64,000 bases of DNA from assembly GCA_029931535.1 (NCBI GenBank), contig JAQPZY010001471.1, positions 62,001 through 126,000 on the forward strand, written 5' to 3'. The stretch's first letter is position 1. Every line of letters starts with the position of its first letter. Source of the stretch: Margaritifera margaritifera (Eukaryota > Mollusca > Bivalvia > Unionida > Margaritiferidae). Made by a program: the position numbers and the translations under genes. The notes under the pieces are model-generated. The model was not told the origin of the DNA. It saw only the letters and a list, made by a program, of their open reading frames with translations, and made no database searches. Shown one piece after another: positions 13,201-25,200 of the stretch.

Positions 13201-16200
13201 CTACCTAAATACTAGTGTGATCTCTGCCTAAATACCAATGAGACTAGAATTGTAATTGGAACTTCTTAAAGGGTCATTTAGAGCCAGAAGCAGTCTCATT
13301 GCCATATATTTTCAACCTCTGCATGATGTATTTAGATATATAATATTTGATAAATAAAAATTTGTATTAATCTCCAAAACTTAACATATAGTGGCAGTGG
13401 TACATCAATGGAATAAAACTTGTATGTCACACAATGAAAATAAATTAACATATAGTAGCAGTATTACATCATGTCATAAAAATTGTATGTCACACTATGG
13501 AAAAACTGAATGCAACATCACTTAGCAATCACACTGACTAATACAAAGTCTTTCTCAGTTATGTGATAAATAGAAGTGCAAACTCAGGTTCATATGACAT
13601 GAAATTCATGAAATCTGTTGAATAATACAATATGCCATTAGCTGTTTGTGTTATTCCAGTCATTTCATACATGCATGAAATCTGCTGAATAATACAAAAT
13701 GCCACTTGCTGCTTGTATTATTTCACTCATTTCATATATGAAATCTATTAAATGATACCAAAAAAACTACTACTTATGTTGTTCAACTCATTTCTTACAT
13801 ACATGAAAACTGTTGAATAATAAAAGATGCAACTTGCTGTTTGTTATTTCACTCTTTTCATACATACATGAAATCTGTTGAATAATACAAGATGCCATAG
13901 CTGTTTGTTATTTCACCAATTTCATACATACATGAAATCTGTTGAATAATACAAAAAAAACCTGCTGCTTGTGTTGTTTGACTCATTTCATACATACATG
14001 AAATCTGTTGAATAATACAAGATGCCACTTGCTGCTTGTGTTATTTCAATTATTTTATACATACATGAAATCTGTTGAATAATACAAGATGCCACTTGCT
14101 GCTTGTGTTATTCCAATTATTTCATACATACATGAAATCTGTTGAATAATACAATATGCAATAGCTTTTTGTGTTATTTCACTTGTTTTATACATACATA
14201 CATACATGAAATCTGTTGAATAATACAATATGCAATAGCTTTTTGTGTTATTTCACTTGTTTTATACATACATGAAATCTGTTGAATAATACAATATGCA
14301 GTAGCTGCTTGTGTCATTTCACTTGTTTTATACATACATACATACATACATACATACATACATACATACATGAAATCTGTTGAATAATACAATATGCAAT
14401 AGCTTTTTGTGTTATTTCACTTGTTTTATACATACATGAAATCTGTTGAATAATGCAATATGCAATAGCTGTTTGTGTTATTTCACTTGTTTTATACATA
14501 TATGAAATCTGTTGAATAATGCAGTATGCAATAGCTGTTTGTGTTACTTCACTTGTTTTATACATACATGAAATCTGTTGAATAATACAATATGCAATAG
14601 CTACTTGTGTTATTTCACTTGTTTTATACATACATGAAATCTGTGGAATAATACAGTATGCCACTAAGCTGTTTGTGTTATTCCTCTCATTTTGTACATT
14701 TTATATCAGATGAACTACCGAAGGAAGATTCCTCATAAACACTGTTGATACATTGACAATATGTGTGTAGATACATTGACAATATGTGTGTATTCTCTGC
14801 ACTACAGGTCAGTTTCCAGGTGAACATGGTTTGATAGCCCCAGGTATGAGCTGCAAGTATGCAATACGATTTGCCCCAGATTCGCTGAAGGATTTTGATG
14901 ATGAGATGCAGATCCAGACTCAATCTTCAACAACAATCATTGTTCCTCTTCAAGGCAGAAGAGCCAGCCCACGACTTACACGTAGGTTTTACTCAAGGAC
15001 TATAACCATAAGTCTTTTTCCCACAGTAATGCAAGCCAGAGTGTTTAAAATAAATATTTTTGTTACAAATTGTTCAATATACAAATTCAGTAAGATACTA
15101 AAGCACCACACTGCCAAAGAGAAGCAAAACAGATTTTAGAAAAAACAAAATTGTTTTTGAGGAGATCACTTGTTTTTGCTACCCAGTATGCACACATCTT
15201 TTTATCTGCAAAATATTAAAATCTCAATATCTTTTACTTTTTGCAGTGCCTGCCACATTGGATATAGGTTACACCCTGGTTGGAGGCTGTCAACTGACCC
15301 AGTTTATTCTCAAGAATGAGGGAGGTAGTGGAAGGTTCTGTATCATGCCCAAAACATCCTGGCCTACCACAAACTTCAAAGTAAGTGGAAAATCTGTCTC
15401 CTCAGTTATTTAACTTCATCAAATGATATATTGCTCATTGCTCATTATGATGTCTTATAACTCATTTCACATTTTTGATATTATACATGTGTAATATCAT
15501 TGCAATATCATACAAAGTATGTGACAGTATACGGCCCAAGCTGTCTGAATGAAATAAATGTGTAATATCATTGCAATATCATACAGAGTATAAGACAGTG
15601 TACATACCAAGGTGTGTGAATGAAATACACATGTAATATCACTGCAGTATCATACAGAATATAAGACAGTGTACAGTTGAAAATGTTTGAATGAAATTAA
15701 GTTGCATAATATCACTGTAGTATCATACTGAGTATAAGGCAGTGTGCAGCCCAAGGTGTCTGAATGAAATACACATGTAAAATCATTGTGATATCATACA
15801 GAGTATAAGACAGTGTGCAGGTTAAGGTGTCTGAATGAAGTTCAAGTCATATACATGTAACAGAACAAGTTTCCTCTGTCTTGAAAATCATTTTATTATT
15901 TGGCTACTACTGTCCATTTCCAAGACAGGGTGTGCACATAAATCATGTGTAGATTAAAACAACATTTTTCAGCATTTTTTTACATCAGATGTTTTCAAGG
16001 TCTTAACTATTAGGAATGAAAATATTAAATACAATACATTTTTTTAAGTAGGTAACATGACCATCCATCTTCACTTTCAAACAGGTGTAATTCCATTCCA
16101 GTGTAAATTTTTCACCAAATTGCTTAAGGAACAAGCTAATATAGTTTTGGGTCAAAGGTCAAGGTAACTGTGACAAAGAAGAAAAAAAGACTTTCACACA

Positions 16201-19200
16201 ATCTACCTCACAGTCCTGACCAAACTTTGTTTATGGCTTGCACTTGGAATAAGATAGAAGCCTTTTGATTTTTAGGGTCAAAAGTCAACATCACCTGAAA
16301 AATGATGCAAAAAAATGTCAGTTCTTAACTGTGTACCTTCATCAAAGTTTGCATGACTTACACGCTGGGTAAGAAAGAAGCCTTTTGATTTTGGGGTCAA
16401 AAGGCCACAGGTCAATTTGAGTATGACAAGAAAAATTGGGTTTTGCACAATAACTTTAGTTCTGAACACTGTAACTTGGTCAAAGTTTGCAGATGACTTG
16501 GACCTAATGTATGGAAGAGGCCTGTTGATTTAGGGTTACAAAAGTCAACAGTTAATGTCATTATGGCTCACAGAAAATGGGGTTATACACAATATCTTTT
16601 GATGGGAGTTAGTTCCTTTATCCAGACTTTGAGGGTTGCTTTCACTTAGGGTAGTTAAGAAACCTATAGATTTTGGAGTCTAAAGGTCAAAGGACATAGT
16701 CATGGTAAGTCTAATAAGAAAATAATGGTTTCTGCACAGTAAGTTTAATTGAAGACTGCCAGCCTTAACAAAAAGGTCATTGAGACTGGTCAGTAATCTC
16801 CAGAGTCAAACATGCCCTACTAGAGCCTACATAGAGGACTATTAAACACAGAGTGTGTGTATAATATAGCATTCACGGTACTCATATTATCTTGTGTAAT
16901 GAGTTGTATACTGGTATGAAAGCGGATTTACATAAATCAGAAGGGTCATTGTTCAAGTCTGTACCAATATAAGAAAATTTAAAGTATTATGCTGAAGTGC
17001 ACTTTGAAGCACCAGATGCAGAGCACAGCAATATTGGAGCTGTACTTAGTTATTCCTAGGATGTGTTTGCAAAATCTAATGTGGAATTTATTGACTTGCC
17101 AATCATCATAAATACTACTTATGTTGTAGCTTCAGATAATATCTTTTTTTATTTTGTAATAAATGTTCACCACATCTATCTGCCATATAGCAGAATAAAT
17201 GTTACCTTATGGTCAAATATATGTAGAATAGTATGAACTGATGGGTTTGCTGGTAATGTATCTCAGTATATTTTGAATGATGTTCTCAATAATTCATTAC
17301 CATCTATACTCACGTATAAGCCGGGTCAAATGCAAACAACACTGACCCTGATCTGCCATCGCATAATGCTCCAGCAGATCAGGGTCTATGTTGTTTGTTC
17401 TACTGATTAGTCCTTACAAACTGTATAGACCCAGATCTGCTGGTGCATTCTGCGATAGCAGATCTGGGTCTATGCAGTTTGCACTTGGTATCGGACTATA
17501 CGCAAGTATACATGGTATAAAGGGATGCTTTTGTCTGTTCAGATTTCCCAGAATCTGTAAATATTACACCTTATTTATAGCTTTTAACACCTTCATATGT
17601 CTGGCCATTTAGTGTAAATACTTAATGTAATAATTTACTATTATTATTCAATATTTTTATTTTTGTGTTATCAATATCAATATTTAAGGATCATTTTTTA
17701 CAGTATGCCTTGAGTGCATCAAGTTTTGTTTGCAGACTTACTACTGCATCAGATACAATTCCTACATCATCAGTATAAAGATGAGAATTAGCTGGCGATG
17801 TTAAGTTGGTTAACCAGATTGTTCCAGTTCATACTATCAGAAAAATCATTCAGAAAAAAATTGTGCTAAGTTCTTCAACTTGATGGACTCCAATTTTAGA
17901 TTGAAAGTGGTCAGTAAGTGTATTAGTATATATGGACTGAGCAACATGACATAAATTGCCGAATTTGACCTAAGATCTCGGGGAACAGAGGGCATAAGTG
18001 AGATTTAAATATGCATGAAACCTTGGAATATGGCTTGTGTAGCTGACTAAAAATGGCAATTTGAAAAAAATTTACCGTATTTTCCGGGGTATAAGTCGCT
18101 ACTTTTTTTCGTTTTTTTTTCTTAAAAATGACGTGTGCGACTTATATGCAGGAGCGACTTATACGATAAATAAATTTTTTTAACGACTGTGACTGATGCG
18201 CAGTGATGCTGTGCTTTAGCGAAATGCATCTACCGGTATACCGGCAAGCCAATTGCTGGAAACTTACATACGGTACACGTAAGTATTAGACTATAAGATT
18301 ATCAAATTAAATAATCAAATAATATTTAGTTATATATGTGTTAAAATTTGTTGTTATTAATAAATAAAAAAAATATTGAAATAACGATTGCCATTGTATT
18401 TCCTTTATTATTCGGCATGTACATCTTAGAATCTTTCTGTCTCTAAATTCAGTCGTTGTAAATTTCAGCACATTTTCCCACCCAAGCTGCTAGTCAAAGT
18501 CCTTTGAACTTGCCGCCCAGCTATTGCGTCATGTTCTTGTGATGTACTCAAATAATACAGCATGCAGAACTGGGGTTATTTTGTTATTTTAAACAACGAA
18601 TTATGTCACTGTAAAGCATTTCCGAAACCTGTCTCTAAATTCAGTCGTTATAAATTTCAGCACATTTTCCCACCCAAGCTGCTAGTCAAAGTCCTTTGAA
18701 CTTGCCGCCCAGCTATTGCGTCATGTTCTTTTGATGTACCGGTACTCAAATAAATACAGCATGCAGAACTGGGGTTATTTTGTTATTTTAAACAACGAAT
18801 TATGTCACTGTAAAGCGTTTCCGAGACCTCTGGTAGCGCTTCATAATTTACTTCAATAGTAGTTTATAAAAACACACAATCATTTTTTCGGTTGGTTTCG
18901 CAATGGCTTGTTATAAAAAAAAAACCATAGCATGAATAATTCCTCTGATGATTGCTCTAGTTTTAAACTCTGGATTAAGCCAAGACTGGCTTCATGGAGA
19001 GAACTTCAAAGTACCGGTAATTAATAAAAATAACTGGAAGGCTGGCGAACAGTTTCAATTGTTAGGTGAATTCGCAATGGCTTCGTTAATTTATTAAAAT
19101 CACTGTAGCGTATAAAGTGCCTTTGAAGTTCGCTTGGGTTGTGGAAATGACCGATATATAAATACGTACCGTTCATACAATGGAGCATTAAGAAAATATA

Positions 19201-22200
19201 GTTTCACAATAACGTTGTATGATTTAAAATTGTTATATTAGCGTAAGTCAATACAGTTTTGTTTTAAATTAAATTCGTGCCATTTATCATGGCACCAACA
19301 ACTAGAAAAAGTTATGATGCAGAATTTAAGTTAAACGTCGTAGCATTTGCGAAAGAAAACGGAAATCGTGCAGCAGAAAGAAAATTCAACGTAAGCGAGA
19401 AGATTGTGCGTGACTGGCGTAAAAAAGAAGACAAGTTAAGGTCAACCAAAAAAACCAAGAAGGCCAATCGTAGTGGCAAAGCAAGTTGGCCAGTTCTCGA
19501 GGAGAATCTACAAAAATGGATTGTGGAACAGCGTGCTGCAGGTCATGGACTTTCAACAGTTCAAATACGACTCAAGGCAAAGTCAATGGCGAAGGAGAGC
19601 GAGATTAACGATTTTAGCGGTGGACCAAGTTGGTGCTTTCGATTTATGCGTCGACATCAACTGTGTATCCGGGCTCGAACAACCATGAGCCAACGATTAC
19701 CTGATGACTTCGTCGAAAAATTAGAAAACTTTCGCAGTTACGTTAGTACAGCGATTGATGAACATGCAGTCCGTGCAGACCATCTGATCAACATGGATGA
19801 AGTGCCACTAACATTCGACATACCGATGAGCAGAAGCGTAGAAGAAAAAGGAGTTAAGACAGTAAACATCCGAACAACGGGACACGAAAAGTCGCGTTTC
19901 ACCGTCGTGCTGGCATGCTGTGCTAGTGGAGCTAAACTACCACCAATGATCATCTTTAAACGCAAGACAAAACCAAAGGATGCCTTTCCTCCAAATGTTA
20001 TCATAAAGTATAACACGAAGGGATGGATGGATGAAGAGATGATGATCGATTGGCTTCAGCAATGCTACAGCAAAAGAACAGATGGATTTTTTAAGAAAGA
20101 AAAAGCAATGCTTATCATGGACAGTATGCGAGCCCACATAACAGAAGGCGTTTAAAAAAAAATGAAATCAATGAATACCATCCCGATAATTATCCCTGGT
20201 GGAATGACGATACTGCTCCAACCTCTTGATATATCAGTGAACAGAAGTTTCAAGGCAGTGTTACGAAACATTTGGGAGTCATGGATGACAGACGGGAAGC
20301 ACAGCTTCACAGCGACTGGCAGGATGAGGTGCGCTACATTTGGAGAAGTAGCAGAATGGGTAGATACTGCTTGGAAGGCTGTCACTGTGCGAACGATTGT
20401 GGCGGGTTTTGAAAAAGCCAAAATCATTCAGAAAATTGGTGAAGAAGACGACAGTGAAATCGAAGAAGACAGCGGTGAAATTCCTGAACACATTTATCAG
20501 ATATTCAACAGTGATACGGAAGACGAAGATTTTGACGGTTTTTCTGACGCGGATTAGCGACAACGTAAACAAATAACAGTGGCGCTATTATTTACTTAAT
20601 AAATATTACTTATAAATCTTATTTGCTTTTATTTTCTATTTCTATTGTAATACTGACTTTTATATAACTCTTAAACAATTGTATAATATTTCTTACACGA
20701 AGTTGGAAATTACCAAGTCGCATGCAATGGCCGGCGGTGTCAAAGACGTGATTACGGTAAGTGCGCAGGAGCGATTTATACGCAGGAGCGACTTATCTGT
20801 TGAATTTTCCAAAATTATCTGGATTTCCTCCTCCCGCGACTTATACGCAGGAGCGACTTATAGGGCGGAAAATACGGTATGCTGGATTGGAAAGATAGAT
20901 GTCCGAAAGTGAAGATGGATTTTCAGGCTTATTATATATTTAATATTTTGCTTTCTACATGGAGGTAAGCCCTCAAATATACCTGCCATAAAAAACATTT
21001 GACTTATGTGCCTCATGCTCTGTCTTTGAAATGGATAGTAGTACCCAAATAATAGATTTATTTCCAAGATGGAGGAAACACAGTCTGCATATAACACTGA
21101 ATTTGCTGAGGGGTTTATTGAACATTAGCGTTATTAACGTTACATAATAATGCATTAAATAGGATCGTACAGTTGTGATTTTTTTATTATGGAATATATG
21201 CAACTTCTAAAAATTTTTCAGTATTGTCCTTTTAACAAAATATAAATTATTTAACTCCTTTCAATAACTGTAGAAAATAATAGAAAGTATTATTTTCTTT
21301 ATTTCTACTGAAATGTTTTTAATACCATATAAAGAAAGATCATTTTTTCTTAGTTTGTTGAGAAATTAAAATCTGAGTCTATGAATTGTAGAAGCAGTAT
21401 TATATTTTTTAAAAACATAATTCACAATCCTAATTTATACTTTAACACAAAAAGAAGCCAGAACATACTTTAATAAAACAATGATATTTGAATGATGATT
21501 TTGAACATAATAGCAAGTCTGATGATGATTTTTAATCCAAATTGTGTTCAAACATTTACAGTTTCAACAAATAATATTTTGTCTGACAAAGCACTTTAAC
21601 AATTAGATTGGAAATGATGATGATGATGCTGGTGATGATGATGACAATAATAACTAGAAGAAAAAGAAGAGGAAGAAGAAGAAGAATGCATTCTTTGTTT
21701 CATGTGAATTATTACATCTGTATGTATGTTTTCAGTCCTCAGTGAACAATGGTAGTGTGCATCTGCCCCCATTTGAGATCCGTCCCTCAGTGTTGGAGTT
21801 ATTACAGGGAGAAACGGGAGTTATTGAAGTGGTCTTCTGTCCACCATCTGTCAAGACATATTCCCAGGAATTTGTCATGGTCTGTGACAATTGTCATGTC
21901 AAACATTTCACTTTGAAAGGTAATTTATTCATTCTTGTGTTAGAAACAACCCTATTAATTACAGATAGTATTTTACTGTGGGGAAGGTGTTTTATTTTAA
22001 TGCTTTGTGAATGATTTTTAAAAAATAAGTCAGCTACTGGCTGTGTGAAAAAGAACTGATATAGTCCACTTTCTAAGATACCCCACAAGGGCGGTGTGGG
22101 GTATTAAAATTCTGTATAACCCGTAGGATATATGTGTGAAAATATGATAATCATTTCTGTACAGTAAAAGGGAGCCACGGTAGCTCAGTTGGTAGCGTGT

Positions 22201-25200
22201 TCGACTCATGTTGCAAAGGTTGCATGTTTAATACTGCCTGGTGGGGAAAGGCATTGAGCTCTCATTTCTTTTGCATAATATAGTCAATAATGTGTTGGAA
22301 GTTCCGTTAAAAATCAACCAATAAACATTCTATACATCAATGACCTCTGGAGAGTTTGTGAAATCAATTTTTGACTCCCCTCAGTAAAAGGCATCTTGAA
22401 CAAGAAAATTATCTGAATCTTACTCAGAAACCTGCAAAAAAGAAATGACATATGAGGAATGGCACTGGATTGTTTTTTTTTAACTTTCACTATATGATTG
22501 TAATTTGGGCAAATGTTACATTTGTGACCCCATTATAAGACCTATTGTGTTCAAGAAAAACACTGTGAACCCATTATGAGACCTATTGTGTTTAAGAAAA
22601 ACACTGTGACCCCATTATAAGACCTATTGTGTTCAAGAAAAACAGTGACCCCATTATGAGACCTATTGTGTTCAAGAAAAATGCTGTAAACTCATTATTA
22701 GACCTATTGTGTTCAAGAAAAACACTGTGACCCCATTATGAGACCTATTGTGTTCAAGAAAAACACTGTGAACCCATTATGAGACCTATTGTGTTCAAGA
22801 AAAACACTGTGAACCCATTATGAGACCTATTGTGCTTATGAGAAAACCATGTGACCCCATTGTAAGACCAATTGTGCTTAGGAGAAAACCATGTGGCTGC
22901 ATTATGAGATATACTGTGCTCAGGAGAAACATTTGACCCCATTATGAGACATATTGTGCTCAGAAGGAAATCCTGTGATCCCATTATATGACCTACTGTG
23001 CTCAGGAAAAAACCCTGTGACCCCATTATGAGACCTACTGTGCTCAGGAGTGAATCCTGTGACCCGATTATGAGACCTATTGTGCTCAGGAGAAAACCCT
23101 GTGACCCCATTATGAGATTTATTGTGCTCAGGAGAAAATGTTGTGACCCCTTTATAAGACCTAGTGTGCTCTGGAGAAAACCCTGTGATCCCATTATGAG
23201 ACCTACTGTGCTCAGGAAAAAGCCATGTAACCCCATTATAAGATCTATATTGCACTGAAAAAAACCATGTGACCCCATTATAAGACCTTTTGTGCTCAGG
23301 AGACAGCCCTGTTACCTCATTATAAGACTTATTGTGCACAACTGTTAATTCAAATTTTCTTTTTACATGGCCATGCTTTATGTTCATGAAACTCCATAAC
23401 CTGAGTCTACACACAAACTCGAATTACAATTCTTTAGAATACTGCAAACTTATTTCATCTTCATCTAATTACTCTCTTTATTTTTTTTAAAAATCTCAAC
23501 TAAATAAATTATTACTTTAACATTTTCTATATTTTAAGTAGTTTGTTCACTATTGTATATTGAGTGCACACCCAGACTCAATTTTTGATAGTTGATCATG
23601 AAAAAATTCATTAAAAGTTTGAAGCATTGAAATTTATCTAAATTAAGAGTCTTGTTATGTTTGGGTAACTTGTTTCGTGAAAAATTGAAAAATGAATGTT
23701 TGTTTCAAAATGCACAAAGTTCAGTAAAGTTAAGGAGATTTGTGACTATTGTGTCAGGCCAGTTCCAGCTGATTGACATGTTTTTGTGATGTCACTGTAC
23801 TCCAATATCGAAATGCATGTGACAATTTAGTAGTCATACATGCTTCCAATATTCCCTGTCAAACATTTGAACTTAGTAAACCATGTATTCCAAGATGCTC
23901 AGACAAACATTTGAACTTAGCAAACCATGTGTTCCAACATGCCTTGACAAAACATTTGAACATAGTAAACCATGCATTCCAACATGCTCTGTTAAACATT
24001 TGAACTTAGTAAATCATGTATTCCAACATGCTCTGTCAAACATTTTAACTTAGTAAACCATGTATTCCAACATGCTCTGTCAAACATTTGAACTTAGCAA
24101 ACCATGTGTTCCAACATGCTCTGTCAAACATATGAAGTTAGTAAACCATGTATTCCAACATGCTATGTCAAACATATGAACTTAGTAAACTATGTATTCC
24201 AACATGCTCTGTCAAACATTTGAACTTAGTAAATCATGTATTCTAACATGCTCTTTCAAGCAGTTGAATTTGGTAAACCATGTATTGTCAAACAATTGAA
24301 ATTAATAAACCATGTATTCCAGTATGCTCTGTCAAACAATTGAACTTAGTAAATCATGTATTCTTAAATGCACTGTCAAACATTTGAACTTTGTAAACCA
24401 TCTATTCCAACATGCTTTCAGGCATTAGAACTTAGTCATGTATTCCACTTCACTCTGTCAAACATTTGAATTTAGTAAACTGTATTCCATCATAGTCTGT
24501 CAGACATTTAAACTTGGTAAACCATGTATTCTAATATGCTCAGTCAAACATTTGAACTTAGTAAACCATGTATTCTAACATGCACTATCAAACATTTGAA
24601 CTTAGTAAACCATGTATTCTAACATGCACCATCAAACATTTGAACTTATTAAACCACATTTTGCAGCATGCTATGTGAAACATTTGAACTTAGTAAACCA
24701 TGTATTCCATCATGCTTGTCAAATATTTGAACTTTATAAATCACACATTCCAACATGCTCTTTCAATGTATGATGTCTATGATAATAGTCACCAGGTAGA
24801 TAAATGTGAAAGTAGCAGAGGAAGGTAGTGTACTTACTGATAGTCAACAGGTAGATAAATGTGAAAGTAGCAGAGGAAGGTAGTGTACTTACTGATAGTC
24901 ACCAGGTAGATAAATGTGAAAGTAGCAGAGGAAGGTAGTGTACTTACTGATAGTCAACAGGTAGATAAATGTGAAAGTAGCAAAGGAAAGTAGTGTACTT
25001 ACTGATAGTCAACAGGTAGATAAATGTGAAAGCAGCAAAAAGGTAGTGTACTTATTGACAGTCACGAGGTAGATACATGTGAAAGTAGCAAAAAAGGTAG
25101 TGTACTTACTGATGCTTTTCAGGCCGCTACATTAAGTTTGAGTTCTCTTGTTTATTCAAGTTTTGTTCATCTACAGTATTCCCGCTGTCCATGGGAGCTA

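Larger units (their letters stand above)
12840..14807. other. Intron 4 contents
   Basis: Dominated by a 23-bp and a ~67-bp minisatellite. A short (AG)n run is at 12911-12928. The rest (13240-13600) is plain. Confidence 0.7.
18073..20879 (+). mobile_element. pogo-like DNA transposon, near-complete
   Basis: A 2.8-kb element flanked by TA on both sides, with terminal inverted repeats CCGTATTTTCCGGGGTATAA (left) and TTATAGGGCGGAAAATACGG (right). Subterminal copies of GCAGGAGCGACTTATA occur near both ends. One transposase gene lies inside in the same orientation as DLEC1. It also carries a ~195-bp direct duplication. Ends, TA target and the HTH-DDD protein place it in the pogo branch of the Tc1/mariner group. 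Confidence 0.93.
15381..21735. other. Intron 6 contents (6.4 kb)
   Basis: Carries a minisatellite, a core-like array, one MITE, a LINE relic and the pogo element. The stretches 16790-17297 and 20880-21610 hold nothing I recognise. A GAT/GAA-rich low-complexity run is at 21618-21690 just before exon 7. Confidence 0.7.

Noticed and set aside
14174..14664. Minus-strand ORFs rich in MYVC and YCIIQQIS
   Set aside because: Translation of the ~67-bp array and its CATA microsatellite.
17388..17612. Recurrent ORF peptide with KLHRPRSAG...RSGSM (also near 3101, 40903, 44967, 59168 and 59979)
   Set aside because: It is the translation of MITE hairpin B plus spacer; it appears wherever the MITE lies, on either strand, with no start signal or longer frame. 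A recurrent peptide here reflects the repeat.
20153..20164. Frameshift in the A-run of the pogo transposase
   Set aside because: Both parts are in the same frame (19289 and 20162 differ by 873 bases), so the break is a simple in-frame stop.
19738..20572. Minus-strand ORFs of 66-97 codons
   Set aside because: Antisense shadows of the pogo transposase.
22174..22245. tRNA gene
   Set aside because: A and B box-like text is present but the B box is degenerate, the acceptor stem cannot pair, and a SINE body and tail follow.
22754..23414. Minus-strand ORFs of 174 and 164 codons
   Set aside because: They translate a ~42-bp minisatellite in two frames; the 14-residue periodicity comes from the unit length, and there is no start context, splice site or family.
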